Positions 1 through 10,283 of a stretch of 64,000 nucleotides of DNA are shown here, one piece after another. Where the stretch lies: contig OU744452.1 in the NCBI GenBank assembly GCA_916610825.1, positions 4,809,543 to 4,873,542 on the forward strand, written 5' to 3'. Position 1 is the first letter of the stretch. Every line of letters starts with the position of its first letter. The notes beneath the pieces were generated by a model. It made no database searches and was not told where the DNA came from. It saw nothing but the letters and a program-made list of their open reading frames with translations. Source of the DNA: Haliclystus octoradiatus. Its lineage: Eukaryota; Cnidaria; Staurozoa; Stauromedusae; Haliclystidae. A program made the translations under genes and the position numbers.

Positions 1-262
1 TCACTTCTGCTAGAGTTTTTTCGAGTTCATACGTTGCTATGGCTCTCAATAAAGATGTGTTAATGCAAGCTCTTACCGTAAGAGGCTTGATCTCCTCTCC
101 GCCATGCTCGTTCCTCTCTTTTATCAACTCTAAATACTCATCGTATTTTCTTTTAAATACCGTGACATCTTCTCTGTCAGAAGACTTCAATTTCGGAGCA
201 GTCACAGGTAAGAACAATAATCTTTCCCTTGTAACATCTCCTGATCCGTTGTCTTCACCCAT
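1..262 (-). CDS. N-terminal part of an unrecognised protein, cut by the window edge
   Basis: The minus strand is open from an ATG at 262-260 to the first base of the window, 87 codons without a stop. The predicted start is MGEDNGSGDV, followed by a charged, probably helical stretch (FKRKYDEYLELIKERN) and a more hydrophobic one (LTVRACINTSLLRAIATYE). I do not recognise it with certainty; the style (short acidic leader, then helical segments) resembles Gag-like proteins of retroelements, and the surroundings are rich in retroelements, so that is the favoured guess. A host-gene first exon is the alternative. The ATG is chosen because it is the first in frame and begins a coding-like composition. 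No promoter is visible upstream. Confidence 0.45.
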   Translation of the reverse strand, partial: MGEDNGSGDVTRERLLFLPVTAPKLKSSDREDVTVFKRKYDEYLELIKERNEHGGEEIKPLTVRACINTSLLRAIATYELEKTLAEV

Positions 263-1430
263 ATTAAAATACTTCCTTTAAAAATCTCGATATGGTGAAA
301 TGTGAAAACTAAAGTTAACTTTGTAGTATATCAACGGTAAAACATGAGTCAAGTGAATAAAAACAATAACGTATATAATTAAACACTTTGGTATGTCAAC
401 GACAGGGACCAAAACCAGACTGACTCCTTTCTCATGGTGTCGCAAAATTCTAACTCTCGACATGACGTCAATGACATCTGTCAATCAAATATCATTACAA
501 CCTATCGCGTGGCATAAAAACAAATTAACTTGCAAGAAATTTCAAAATGACCTTGGCGTTCGACTAATTCGAAAAAATATTCAAAGTTCAAAGATATTAT
601 CTGTCTACAGTCTAAAATTACAGAGTTTAGAATCAATCAAGGCATTGCACAAAAGTATTATAATTTATTATTTAATATAAAAATATGAATCATTTGGTTT
701 TGAGCAGGCAGGCTTTTATTTTCAGATTTTGCTTCCATAATTAACGAAGGAATTTTAAGCATCGATTAAAATTAAAATTTCATTTTGCTGACTTGTTATA
801 AGAATATGACACAGTATGTTACTACAGTTTCGAGGATAAAAATAGCGGTGTCTTGTTCTTGTCGTTGATCAACATTTAATAAAGTTAAATTCAGGTTTAT
901 CAATTCAACAAGATAAAATTGAATTGAGCGTATGATTTGTGATAAATAATAATAATTATAATATTTTCAGCATTCAAAAATGGCATTCAAGTTTAAAAAC
1001 AGAAAAACATAATTCAAAAACATTTTTCAATAGTTAATACAGTTTTGAGGAGTGTAACAAACCTTGTGTTAGAAAAATAAAAAGCGAAAAAGGTTGCATG
1101 TAATAATCGATCATAGCAAACATTATTTATTAAAATATAACTTACCATTTTCCAAATAAGATCCAATAAGAAAATGGAATGAGACCTGAATAATAATTAC
1201 GAGCAGGATTATCTCCGAACAACATTTATATACATAATTACGGTTCCCTGAGGTTATATACCAACTAACAAGTTAACAATCTTATATCATCGAATGGGAG
1301 TACAAACCCGATAAGAATAATATATATATTGTCTTTTATCCGAAATATTTCTGAATAAGCGCGTCCCTTTCAATAAATTCTGACTAAATATGTATATCAC
1401 GAATTTGACAGGAAATTGGGTTGTATTAAA
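263..1430. other. AT-rich non-coding stretch
   Basis: Only short ORFs without family resemblance are seen on either strand, and poly-A/T runs are frequent. I see no RNA gene and no clear transposon end. Confidence 0.5.
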
Positions 1431-1545
1431 GGGTTACCACACACTTGCCATGTTTGTATTCGTATTTACTAAACGAGAAAACGTTGGGAGGACACGAGTA
1501 TAAGCGCTAAAAAATCACGAGCTCCGAGCGTATACAACAAGTTTT
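1431..1545 (+). repeat. MITE-like repeat family A, copy 1
   Basis: Starts with the end motif AAAGGGTTACCACAC and contains TGTTTGTATTCGTATTTACT, then a core of the type TTGGGAGGACACGAG and AAAAAATCACGAGCTC. The same order of blocks occurs at about 40,339-40,475 and 41,527-41,668. In the last copy the far end is the inverted motif GAGTAACCCTTT, which makes this a terminal-inverted-repeat element without coding capacity. This copy lacks the far end and runs into repeat B. Confidence 0.6.
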
Positions 1546-1682
1546 TCAACAAGTTCTTCGGGGAAAGAGAATTGTCTGCAAGGAATTGTTTGGTACTTCA
1601 AGTAAGTTTTAAAATAATTTCTGTAAACATTGCCCCCTCTTCAGGGGAACTTGCGCCTTTGAGAGGGAAATCTAGGATCCAC
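1546..1682 (+). repeat. Dispersed repeat B, copy 1
   Basis: About 135 bp that recurs in the same orientation at 3,241-3,372. Shared blocks include GGGGAAAGAG, TTGTCTGCAAGGAATTGTTT, TTTCTGTAAAC, CTTGCGCCTTTGA and GGGAAATCTAGGATCCAC. It is non-coding and the family is not recognised. It lies just beyond the 3' end of Crypton-like copy 1. Confidence 0.65.
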
Positions 1683-2238
1683 TTTTAAATCATGAAGGCT
1701 TGTGTGTTAAGTTATCTTTACCTTCTTTTTTGAGTAGCTTTAATTTGGCTTGTAGCACCATATTAGAATTTTGAATATTGCATTACCTGCAATGGTTATT
1801 CCTCTGTTGTGAGGAGGATTATTTAAATGCCTCTCAACGCCATAGCGAATACCCTGCAAACTTGATTGGCTGTAGTCGCTGCCACTTTTGTACATAACGT
1901 CGCTATAAAAAATACGGAGATTTGCATCTAATGTTTCTATATTCATTTCTTCAAATGGTGTGGAAATATTTCGGAGGAACGTAGACAATTGTTGTTATTA
2001 TATTTGTAATAAGGAGTTACGTGTATTTAAAACTAATGATAATTTTAAATTTGAGTTTTGAACCATTACCTTTAAAAACTGAAACAGCGTTTTTTGTCTT
2101 GTGTTTTATATTAACATTTTGTGCACTTCTTAGCAATTCGTCAACCCCATTCTCTGTTGTTGTCAGGAACCGTGATGTACTACAACTGCCATCCTTTTGG
2201 AAACCATATCCGAAATCAAAATTTTTATTGGAAGACAT
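1683..2238 (-). pseudogene. Crypton-like tyrosine-recombinase gene, copy 1 (N-terminal exons only)
   Basis: Two exon-like blocks on the minus strand. Exon 1 (2238-2070) starts MSSNKNFDFGYGFQKDG and ends before a GT donor (GTTTTTAAAG|GTAATGG); the same exon structure occurs in copies 2 and 4. Exon 2 (about 1998-1683) carries the DUF3504-type segment FYSDVMYKSG and LQGIRYGVERHLNNPP seen in animal Cryptons and in the derived genes QRICH1 and ZMYM2-4. The acceptor AG expected before exon 2 reads AA here. A base appears to be missing in a short A run (1769-1772), and an in-frame stop follows near 1690. The catalytic C-terminal half is absent. In an intact member this would be a DNA recombinase; this copy is dead. 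Confidence 0.75.
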
Positions 2239-2304
2239 TGTTATACTGTTTTCCGTTTTCAAAACAAAATAAAAATTCTGTAAACAAATTTCTGCGCGGG
2301 TATT

Positions 2305-2405
2305 TTCAAACCATGGTTCGGTGTTTCCCGGTTTTCGGAGCCATTTTTACCCTAGGATTTCATGCACGCTCTTTCGACCAATCAGATCGCAGAAAACCTT
2401 CGTGA
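2305..2405 (-). promoter_or_regulatory. CCAAT-box 5' module of Crypton-like copy 1
   Basis: Read on the minus strand, it contains TGCGATCTGATTGGTCGAAA (inverted CCAAT box), then GAGCGTGCATG, CCTAGGGTAAAA and GGCTCCGAAAACCGGGAAA. It lies 70-170 bp upstream of the exon 1 ATG. The module is repeated almost word for word at 39,845-39,945, and a looser version with GATTGG lies upstream of exon 1 in copies 2, 3 and 4. A promoter role is inferred from position and conservation only. Confidence 0.5.
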
Positions 2406-3240
2406 TATTTTAGAATGGTTTTTCTATCAAAACAACTATTTTATTAATAGTCGTCTTTTCTTTCATTCTACATCTGTAAGGTTTTATAAATAGGGACTAT
2501 AAATATACACAACAAGATGCAATATAATGTCAATACCGAATTATTATAGCGATTTATTACAGCAATAAAGTCAATGTTTAGTAATAAACAGAGACAAATA
2601 ATATAGGGATAGGCTACATTAAATATATCAAATCAAATGTATATAATTGCACAACATTTTCGCTCTAGATTTCAAGTATATAATATATTTTACAATACTG
2701 AAACAGAAAATTATATAGCAATATATCAATATATTATTAATTAGCAATTCAAAATCAAAATACTGTAGCAATTTGAAATCTGAATACCTAGACATTAATA
2801 GCAGATATGTAAGTAGACCCGATCCGATTAAAGTGGAACCAGATTGGAAATTTTTACTGAAACTTCTTGTATAGCCAATGTATAGAAGTACCCCTACTAC
2901 CCCTAGACATAGGGTCTGAAAAAATTTACAGAATGAAATGAAATTAACTTGATGATGACGATTAAAATATGAAGATGATAATCAAATCCTACAACAGATA
3001 ATTCATGCTAACACAGATAATTCCATGTAGCTATAGTTCCGGTAATGGAAACACTATTGAAATAACTATATTTTGACATATCTGGAGTTTGATTGAAGAA
3101 TTAATGGCTCAAAAGCGATACCTTGATGTGTGTGCCCATCAAATGACAGAACATATGGCATCGACTACGTTGATAATAATCTTAAAGTTCAGGGTGAAAC
3201 AAGAGGTGCTGGGGCTACAATTTACTTTAGAGGATTGACA
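2406..3240. other. AT-rich non-coding stretch
   Basis: I see no ORF with family resemblance, no tandem array and no element end. Confidence 0.45.
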
Positions 3241-3372
3241 ACAAGTTCTCCGGGGAAAGAGCATTGTCTGCAAGGAATTGTTTGGTATTTCAAGTAATTT
3301 TTAAAATTATTTCTGTAAACGGCCATCTTCAGAGAAACTTGCGCCTTTGACAGGGAAATCTAGGATCCACCC
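3241..3372 (+). repeat. Dispersed repeat B, copy 2
   Basis: Second copy of the repeat at 1,546-1,682, in the same orientation, with scattered substitutions and a short deletion where copy 1 has CATTGCCCCC. Both copies end at the same word, GGGAAATCTAGGATCCAC, which suggests a defined element end. Confidence 0.65.
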
Positions 3373-3580
3373 ACGTTATAGAGCATAGAAAGTTCAAGCT
3401 GTAGCGGACAACATTCTAGTGAGACAAAACAAGTTTGTTTAGACGATCTGTTCATGTTTTGACAATTTAAAGTCGAGGACTTCCATTTTACATGTTCTCA
3501 GAGAGTACAGTTGTATAAATATTTTTGCTATTTAGTAATATTAACGTTTTATCACACAATGTTCAGTACTGGGCCTACAC

Positions 3581-3750
3581 TAATTGCTAGTACAGTAGTA
3601 ATAATATTGAGAAGGTCAAGAAAGACACATTATATGGTTATAACTGAAAGTTTCGGGTTATTAAACGATCACCAGACAACAAACACTAGCTATAGAACAG
3701 GAATCTAACTGCATTTTCTATTGTTATTTTAATACAATGGTTCTATTATC
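3581..3750 (+). repeat. Inverted repeat C, left arm
   Basis: Matches the reverse complement of 9,779-9,935. Shared blocks include ACTAATT, TAATATTGA, AAGAAAGACACATT, TAGAACAGGAATCTAA, TGCA followed by TTTCTATT, and TTCTATTA. The arms are diverged and carry gaps. Together they bracket Crypton-like copy 3 and the LINE inserted in it. Confidence 0.55.
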
Positions 3751-4009
3751 TAATTGCTAGGTTATTGTATTAAATTGTTATTATTATTACCAAGTAATAA
3801 CCAACCTGTTATATAGTTTAGTCGAGCACTATCATCATTGCGCAGTTTTTTTTTAAAGAATGGAAAGAGCTACATTCAACTACTCAATGAAGAACATACC
3901 AGTACCACCTATGAGAACACAACTAATTCAGTTAATTGATAAAATTGAAAGTCTTGGCAATGTAATAACAATAAGGTAACAATTAGATGTTAGAATAGAG
4001 CAATGATGA

Positions 4010-4230
4010 TCCTTTCGATTTGATTGGCTAAGAGCAATGACGCCAAATCACCATAATAATGCGTCGGGAAAAAAACACAGTCTTCAAATTTTTCCAAAAT
4101 GGCTACTCAACAAGCATTTGATTTTGGTTTGAGTATGAATAAAATATTTTCTGAGACAACAGATGAAGATATTGTTGAATTATTAAAATCTGTTGAAGCT
4201 AAAAGTACGGAGAGAGCAACGGGATATTGA
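4010..4230 (+). pseudogene. Crypton-like copy 3, promoter module and exon 1
   Basis: A GATTTGATTGGC box (4,017-4,028) precedes the ATG at 4,099. Exon 1 encodes MATQQAFDFGLSMNKIF and then DEDIVELLKSVEAKST, which aligns with exon 1 of the other copies (FGYDFSNNN and DELLLSSSAKST in copy 4). It runs into a TGA after the word ATGY near 4,230, where homology to the family stops and LINE sequence probably begins. The remainder of the gene resumes at 8,231. The split is explained by the LINE insertion. Confidence 0.65.
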
Positions 4231-7200
4231 TTGGCTCTGGCATGCATTGGTGCATTGCATAATATTATATGTCTGACTAAGACTTACAATAAAATTTTGG
4301 AAATGCTCTACGCTTTCGAAGGCGGCGGTCGCATTGTCTTAGCGCTCCGTGAGTTTACTAATTTTGAGCTTTATTAAGTAATTTTAAGTGATTTTAAGAT
4401 TTTATATTTATATTTTTAATTACATTTTATTATTATTTAAATGATCTTTTACTCTCTATATGTTTTTAATAGTTTTTATCGCTGCATGAATGAAATCTAA
4501 TTCTTGATTTCAATTATTTTATTTTTACCTGGAGATTTGGCGCTTTGCTTTGTTTTGCTGATAAAAATGGTTTTACTCACATACAGCAGAGATGAAATTT
4601 TGCTGCTACGCCACAATGATACACCATATATTCAAACTATTAATGACTTATGCAAAAAAAGGAAGAGATCAAGAAGAAAACGAGGAGGCAAGAAAGTAAA
4701 GATTTATAGATTTTTACAACGGATCAGAAAATCTAGCAGCGTTAGTAATTTCATCAATGACCAATCAACAAAAGAAATTGATCGGTATGAAACAAATGAA
4801 ACTCTTCATGTGCAAAATTGTATTGATGTGATTTCAAACGTTAGACATAAGAAAAATAAGAACAACCTCTTTTCTCGACCAACCAATGCAAATATCAACA
4901 TATCACTTGGGGCTATAAGTGTTGATGCATCAGCCAGCCATATTGAAAATAGTAATCAAAACTTTCAATTTGCATGTGTAAATGCACGCTCAGTTCGAAA
5001 TAAACTTCCCAACATTATTGACCACATCATTGACTCAAAGATTGATGTCTGCACCATCACAGAAACATGGCTACAAGAGAGAGACTCTGTCAGTGTTGCA
5101 GCACTATCTCCACCCGGATATATGTTCCAACATTTTCCAAGACAGACCAATCGAGCTGGTGGGGGTACTGGAGTGATGTATAGAGATACAATAAATATTA
5201 AAAAGATCGATGCAAATGAAACTCAATCTTTTGAATATTCTGAATGGAATTTCACACTTAAAAACCAAACTATCAAATTAGTTATCATTTATCGACCTCC
5301 GTCTTCAGTAAATCATTCTGCTTCATCTGTAAAGTTTATAAGTGAATTTTCATCCTATCTTGAAAACATAGTTATGTCCTCAGAAAGCCTGCTAATTACT
5401 GGTGATTTCAACTTTCATGTCGACGATTTAAAAAACAACAGTGACGCAAGACGTTTTGATGAACTCCTTCAGACTTTCGGACTTATGCAACATGTCAACT
5501 TTGCAACCCATTCTTCTGGACATTGGCTTGATCTACTTATTACAAGGTCAAGTAACGATCTGATTTTATCTTCAATTCGACCAACCCTGACCTTATCGGA
5601 TCATTCATTTGTTGAGTGTGAGCTTGACATTCATCGTCCACACTTAATGAAAAAAGAAATAAAATATCGGAATTTAAAGCAGATAAACCACGCCAGGTTC
5701 AAAACTGATATCACCTCATCACCATTGTACAAAAACTTATCCGATAATATCAACGAACTTTCATGTTGCTACAATAGCACGTTATCACAAATACTGCAAG
5801 AGCATGCTCCTCTCAAAACACGAACTATGGTCATCAGACCCAGGGTACCGTGGCATACTGATGAATTGAAACAATTGAAACGAAAACGTAGAAAACTCGA
5901 GAAAATAATGCTAAAGTCACATATGCCAGAAGATCGGAGTAATTACATTGAAGTTAGAGATCAGTACAGCTATATCCTACAAAAATCGAAATGTAACTAC
6001 TACACACATATGATTGACAAATGCTCAGGAAATTCCAAGAAATTATTCCAGGTTATCAACTCATTAAAAAAGGAGCCACAGGAAAACACAATGCCCCAAC
6101 ACAAAGACCCATTTATTTTGGCAAATGACTTTGGGAATTTCTTTTGTCAAAAAATCGAGACTATTAAAACAACTATAAAAGAAATGAATGTTCAACCGTC
6201 AGTACTGGAACCCCGTGATGTCAGCGTGAAACTAACAGCATTTTCACCGATTAGCATTGAAGAAGTACTGAAAATTATACATGGGTCAAGCAATGCATCA
6301 TGTCACTTGGATCCTTTGCCAACGTCACTATTAAAGATATGTGCTGATGAATTAGCACCATTCATCACAAAAATGATCAATATGTCATTCAAAGAAGGCA
6401 CAGTTCCAGATAACTGGAAAACATCACTAGTATTGCCATTATTGAAAAAGCTTGGACTTGAGAAAATTTTCACCAACTATCGACCGATCAGTAACCTACC
6501 TTTCATTGGAAAGGCTGCTGAAAAGGCCGCCATCATTCAACTACTGCCACACTGCAACTCAAATGCACCTCTTCCTATTGGTCAATCATCATACCGCCAA
6601 TACCACTCAACAGAAACTGCGTTGTTAAAAGTAATGAATGACGTTTTGATGAATTGCGATAAACAAGAAGTTACTTTACTTGTCATGTTGGACCTCAGCG
6701 CTGCCTTTGATACCATCGACCATCAATTACTTATTGACATTCTTCAAAAAGACTTTGGTGTCACAGATAATGCACAGAAATGGATAGAATCATACCTATC
6801 GAACAGGCATTAGCACGTTACTGTTGGAGACAAGAAATCTATATCATTCAAAATGTCATCTGGTGTACCACAGGGAAGCTGTTTGGGGCCAATTCTATTC
6901 CTATTATATACATCTGGCCTTTTTAGAACTGTCTCAAAACATCTTCCTACCATCCATGGATATGCTGATGACACCCAGCTCTATCTTTCATTTAAGCCTT
7001 CACCAGCAGCTGAAATGTCAGCCCTACGAATAATGGAGAATTGTATTACTGATGTGCGCCAATGGATGACGAGCCATTCTCTTCTTGTCAACGAGAGTAA
7101 GACGGATTTTATTGTTATTGGATCTCGGCAGCAATTAGCAAAGCTATCCATTAACAAATTGAACGTTGGAAATGCTAACATCACGCCTGTAAGCCATGTG

Positions 7201-8085
7201 AAAAATCTCAGAGCTTGGTTTGATCAAAATGCCACAATGAAAATCCACATAGGGAAAGTATGTTCCAGAGCCTTCAGGGGATTATATAACATCAAACAAA
7301 TTAGAAAGTTTTTGACAAAATCATCTGTACAAGTACTAATCCATGCCTTTGTAACTTCCCATTTGGACTATTGTAATTCCCTTCTTTACGGCCTACCCTT
7401 ATCCGAATATCACAGATTGCAAAAAGTACTTAATGCTGCTGCCCGTATTGTGTCTAATAAAGCCAAATTTGATCACATCACACCAGTTATGATAGAGCTC
7501 CATTGGCTACCTGTCAAAGAACGTATTACATTCAAAATTGCTCTCATAGTGTATAAAGCTTTACATGGAAATGCACCAACGTACATCAAACAACTTTTAG
7601 TAGAGCAAAAAAGCCTTACCTCCAAATATCAGCTCAGATCTGCTTGTAGCAATTTATTGACCATTCCTAGAACACAATGCAAGACATACGGAGACCGTGC
7701 CTTTGCAGTAGCAGGACCAACAGTGTGGAACTCTCTCCCTGGATATATCAGAAATGCTCAAAATTTGGACAACTTCAAGCGGAATTTTAAAACACACTTA
7801 TTCAATATTGCATATTTTACACGATAAGGACTTTTAAATAATATAATATTGAGTTTAAATTTTTAACTTTTTAATTTTTAAACATTGAACATTTTAAAGA
7901 TAAACATTTTAACATTGAACATTTTGAACATAAACATTTTAACATTTTAAATTTTACTAGGTATTTGCATGATTCTTTTTATAATTTATCGAAACCTTAA
8001 TACTCTTGTAAAGCGCTTTAGAATATATTCCTTATAGTTTAAGCGCTATATAAAACTAAATTTATTATTATTATTATTATTATAT
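4231..8085 (+). mobile_element. L2-like non-LTR retrotransposon (LINE)
   Basis: Contains one long endonuclease/reverse-transcriptase ORF (see 4,567-7,827), a 3' UTR with ACATTTTAA-type simple words, and a terminal (ATT)n tail at about 8,066-8,084 preceded by AAGCGCTATATAAAACTAAA. Such a tail is usual for L2/CR1-group elements. The 5' end is uncertain and is placed where homology to the Crypton-like exon stops. No target duplication could be identified. Confidence 0.75.
4567..7827 (+). pseudogene. LINE ORF2: AP endonuclease plus reverse transcriptase, one nonsense codon
   Basis: The product would nick target DNA and reverse-transcribe the element RNA. Residues about 1-60 form a basic leader (CKKRKRSRRKRGGKK). 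The endonuclease/exonuclease/phosphatase domain is at about 134-352, with VNARS, ITETWL, GDFNFH and LSDHSF. The reverse transcriptase is at about 630-880, with NYRPISNL, LDLSAAFDTIDH (L2-type), SSGVPQGSCLGP and GYADDTQLY. The C-terminal region has LHWLPVKERITFKI and AGPTVWNSLP. I choose the ATG at 4,567 (AAAATGG context) over the upstream in-frame ATG at 4,504 because the protein from there begins in the family style (YSRDEILLLR). One in-frame TAG at 6,811-6,813, between the catalytic palm motifs, interrupts an otherwise open frame of about 1,086 codons, so the copy is recent or only just inactivated. Confidence 0.85.
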
Positions 8086-8230
8086 TCAATGAAATATACC
8101 GACGTAAACTATACATTTTCATATAATATAATTTCAATTAATCAATAAATTTAAATAAAATTCATCAAAACATCACATGAATTGTTGATAATCATTACTT
8201 ATATATTTCATTCATATTTCTATTTCACAG

Positions 8231-9290
8231 ATTGGGCGTCTGTCAGAAATGTTGTCACTCCATTGGAGGACATGTCTATAGAAATTATGGATAAAACCAT
8301 TGCCGTGTTTTATACGTAGGCAAAGAATAAAAACGGAGAAGAGTACAATAGATCGACAATAATGGGTCTACGATATGGGATTGAACGATACTTGAATAAT
8401 CCACCTATACTCACCTGCGATCCAAAATTTGCCAACTCTAATAAAGTTTTCAGGCTAAATTAAAGTTTTTGAAATTATAAGGGAAGGAAAATGTGAAACA
8501 CAAGGAACTAATCCATACAGCCGTTCTTACCAAACTAATAACGTCTGGCGCTTTATCCTTGCACAATCAAGTGTCTCTGCAGAGAAATGTGCGGCTCAAT
8601 TCCTTACTCTTTTGGTGTCGCAGAGGTCGAGAAGGAGAAAATTAAATTGACCATAAACAGTTTTGTTTTTGCTGTTGACGACGACGGACGCCAGTATATC
8701 ACCATGTCTCACGCAGAATGCACGAAAAATCACCAAGGAGGCATCAACGATATTGAATCATTTGAGAAACTAGACAGGATGTACAAAGGGAGCAGTGAAT
8801 GTCATGGGTACATTGCATTGCAACTTTATTTATCAAAATTGAATCCACAATGTGGTAGACTTTTTCAGTACCCAAAACGTGCATGGATCCCAGAGGGTCC
8901 AATCTGGTACGAAAATAAGGAGCATAGTAAAGAAGCATGCTTGTCTAGGGTGCAAACTGATCATTGCGTGAGAGCAACAACGATAACATTGTTGTCTGGT
9001 GCTGGCTTTAGCAATCGCCATATTACGGAAATGTCAGGCCATTGGAGCGAACAATCTATCGCAAATTATAACAACAGACAGTCTGCCGCTCAACTGAAAT
9101 CTTGTAGCGATGTACTGCATAATGCCTTACATGAAATTGAAATATCATAAAATAACACGCCTGCTGTTTCTTCATCAAGTGGTGCTGAATTAAATAGAGC
9201 AAGGTCTGTTACTATCTCGAAGAGCTCAACGTCTACCATTCCAGCCATGTTTTTTAATTGCTCAATTGCAAACATCAATATTCACACAAG
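8231..9290 (+). pseudogene. Crypton-like tyrosine recombinase, copy 3, exon 2 to C-terminus
   Basis: Exon 2 follows a good acceptor (TATTTCACAG at 8,221-8,230) and encodes DWASVRNVVTPLEDM and LRYGIERYLNNPP. Frameshifts and stops then break the middle part; the box I arginine region FWCRRGREGE is readable near 8,610. From 8,639 a frame of about 170 residues is intact to 9,147: a box with the HxxR motif HCVR (near 8,965), GAGFSNRHITEMSGHW, and the probable nucleophile tyrosine in ANYNNRQS. The C-terminal tail (NCSIANINI, beyond a stop) matches the tails of copies 2 and 4. Known family biology: tyrosine recombinases cut and join DNA through a 3'-phosphotyrosine. This copy is inactive because of stops, frameshifts and the LINE insertion upstream. 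Confidence 0.8.
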
Positions 9291-9509
9291 TAAATACAAT
9301 TGTCTCTGTATTTCTTCAATCATCAGTTATAAGATGTTTATTAAATGTTCAGATCATTAACTTTTAACTTATAACTTTATAAAATTATGTTATATCAAAT
9401 CAAGTTGTTGTTCCTAATTGCAGGCTTGATCGTTTCGTTTTCACCGCTCGCTTCTTTCAAAATATCTACATTTTCAAAACGGCCAAGGCTGCTATCACTT
9501 TATTTAATT

Positions 9510-9775
9510 CCGTGACGTTACGAAAATAGGAGAATTTAGAGTTTTATCGGTAATAGTCATTCATAGTACAGGTTAAAAAATATGTGCTTATTACCCCCTA
9601 AAATGACTAGTTCTGTTCTAAATCAATTAGTAAAGACATTCCGTGGACTATGCTCTCATAGCATCACTCGAGTCACGGCTCGTAATTTTCTGATGCATTT
9701 CTCGTATTCTCCATAAGGTGCCTCTCGTGGTGCTATGAGAGCATAATCCACGGAAAGTCTTTCTCTTTAATAATT
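9510..9775 (+). repeat. Dispersed repeat D with a foldback end
   Basis: The part from about 9,630 to 9,775 is a foldback: TTCCGTGGACTATGCTCTCA is answered by the inverted TGCTATGAGAGCATAATCCA followed by CGGAAAGTCTTT. The left part (GACGTTACGAAAATAGGAG, TTCTAAATCAATTAGTAAAG) together with the first foldback arm is found inverted and diverged at 57,835-57,995. It is probably a non-autonomous DNA element. Confidence 0.55.
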
Positions 9776-9778
9776 GTT

Positions 9779-9935
9779 TAATAGAACAATTGTAATAAAA
9801 TAAAAATAGAAACTGCATTTAGATTCCTGTTCTATTATAGCTGTTAATGTGATGTTTGTAATTGTAGCTAGCATTTATTGTATAATGATCTGTCTGAATG
9901 TGTCTTTCTTATCAATATTATGCTAATTAGTAATC
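9779..9935 (-). repeat. Inverted repeat C, right arm
   Basis: Reverse-complement partner of 3,581-3,750. It ends just before the target-site duplication of the gypsy element at 9,957. Confidence 0.55.
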
Positions 9936-9956
9936 TATCTAGATCAATCTATCTAC

Positions 9957-9961
9957 GTGAT
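9957..9961 (+). other. Target-site duplication of the gypsy element, left copy
   Basis: GTGAT lies directly before the left LTR. The same five bases directly follow the right LTR at 25,405-25,409, so the two LTRs belong to one insertion. Confidence 0.85.
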
Positions 9962-10166
9962 TGTAGTATATAATAATTAATAATACTAATATTTACAACG
10001 TCATTAAACTAATCACACTGAGTTGTATATTAGGCACACAGGAGTGTATTGCACAGCGTTGTAAAACTAACACGTATATGATTAATCAAAAAGAGTTACA
10101 CAAGTTATCTTGATGTTTGGTCGTTTGTCTTATTTCGTCCTTAAAACTCTATAATACAATCTTACA
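9962..10166 (+). repeat. Gypsy left (5') LTR
   Basis: Starts TGTAGTATATAATAATTAAT and ends ATAATACAATCTTACA, with canonical TG and CA termini. It matches 25,201-25,404 at about 96% by eye. Confidence 0.9.
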
Positions 10167-10184
10167 TGGCGCTGTTATAAAGTT
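10167..10184 (+). promoter_or_regulatory. Gypsy primer-binding site
   Basis: TGGCGCTGTTATAAAG begins at the first base after the LTR. It has the expected TGG start, complementary to a tRNA 3' CCA end. Which tRNA it pairs with is not clear to me. Confidence 0.6.
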
Positions 10185-10283
10185 CAATAAATAAAGTTAT
10201 TTATTGAATCATTGTTATTAATGTTCAACGGACTTACATGGTTATAATCCAGCGAAAACTCAATATTTATTTCGTGGTTTATT

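Noticed and set aside
393-680. 95-codon plus-strand ORF
   Set aside because: Composition is random-like, no homology is recognised, and it overlaps an opposite ORF of equal quality.
2021-2405. Two plus-strand ORFs of 83 and 94 codons
   Set aside because: They lie antisense to Crypton copy 1 exon 1 and its promoter module and show no motifs.
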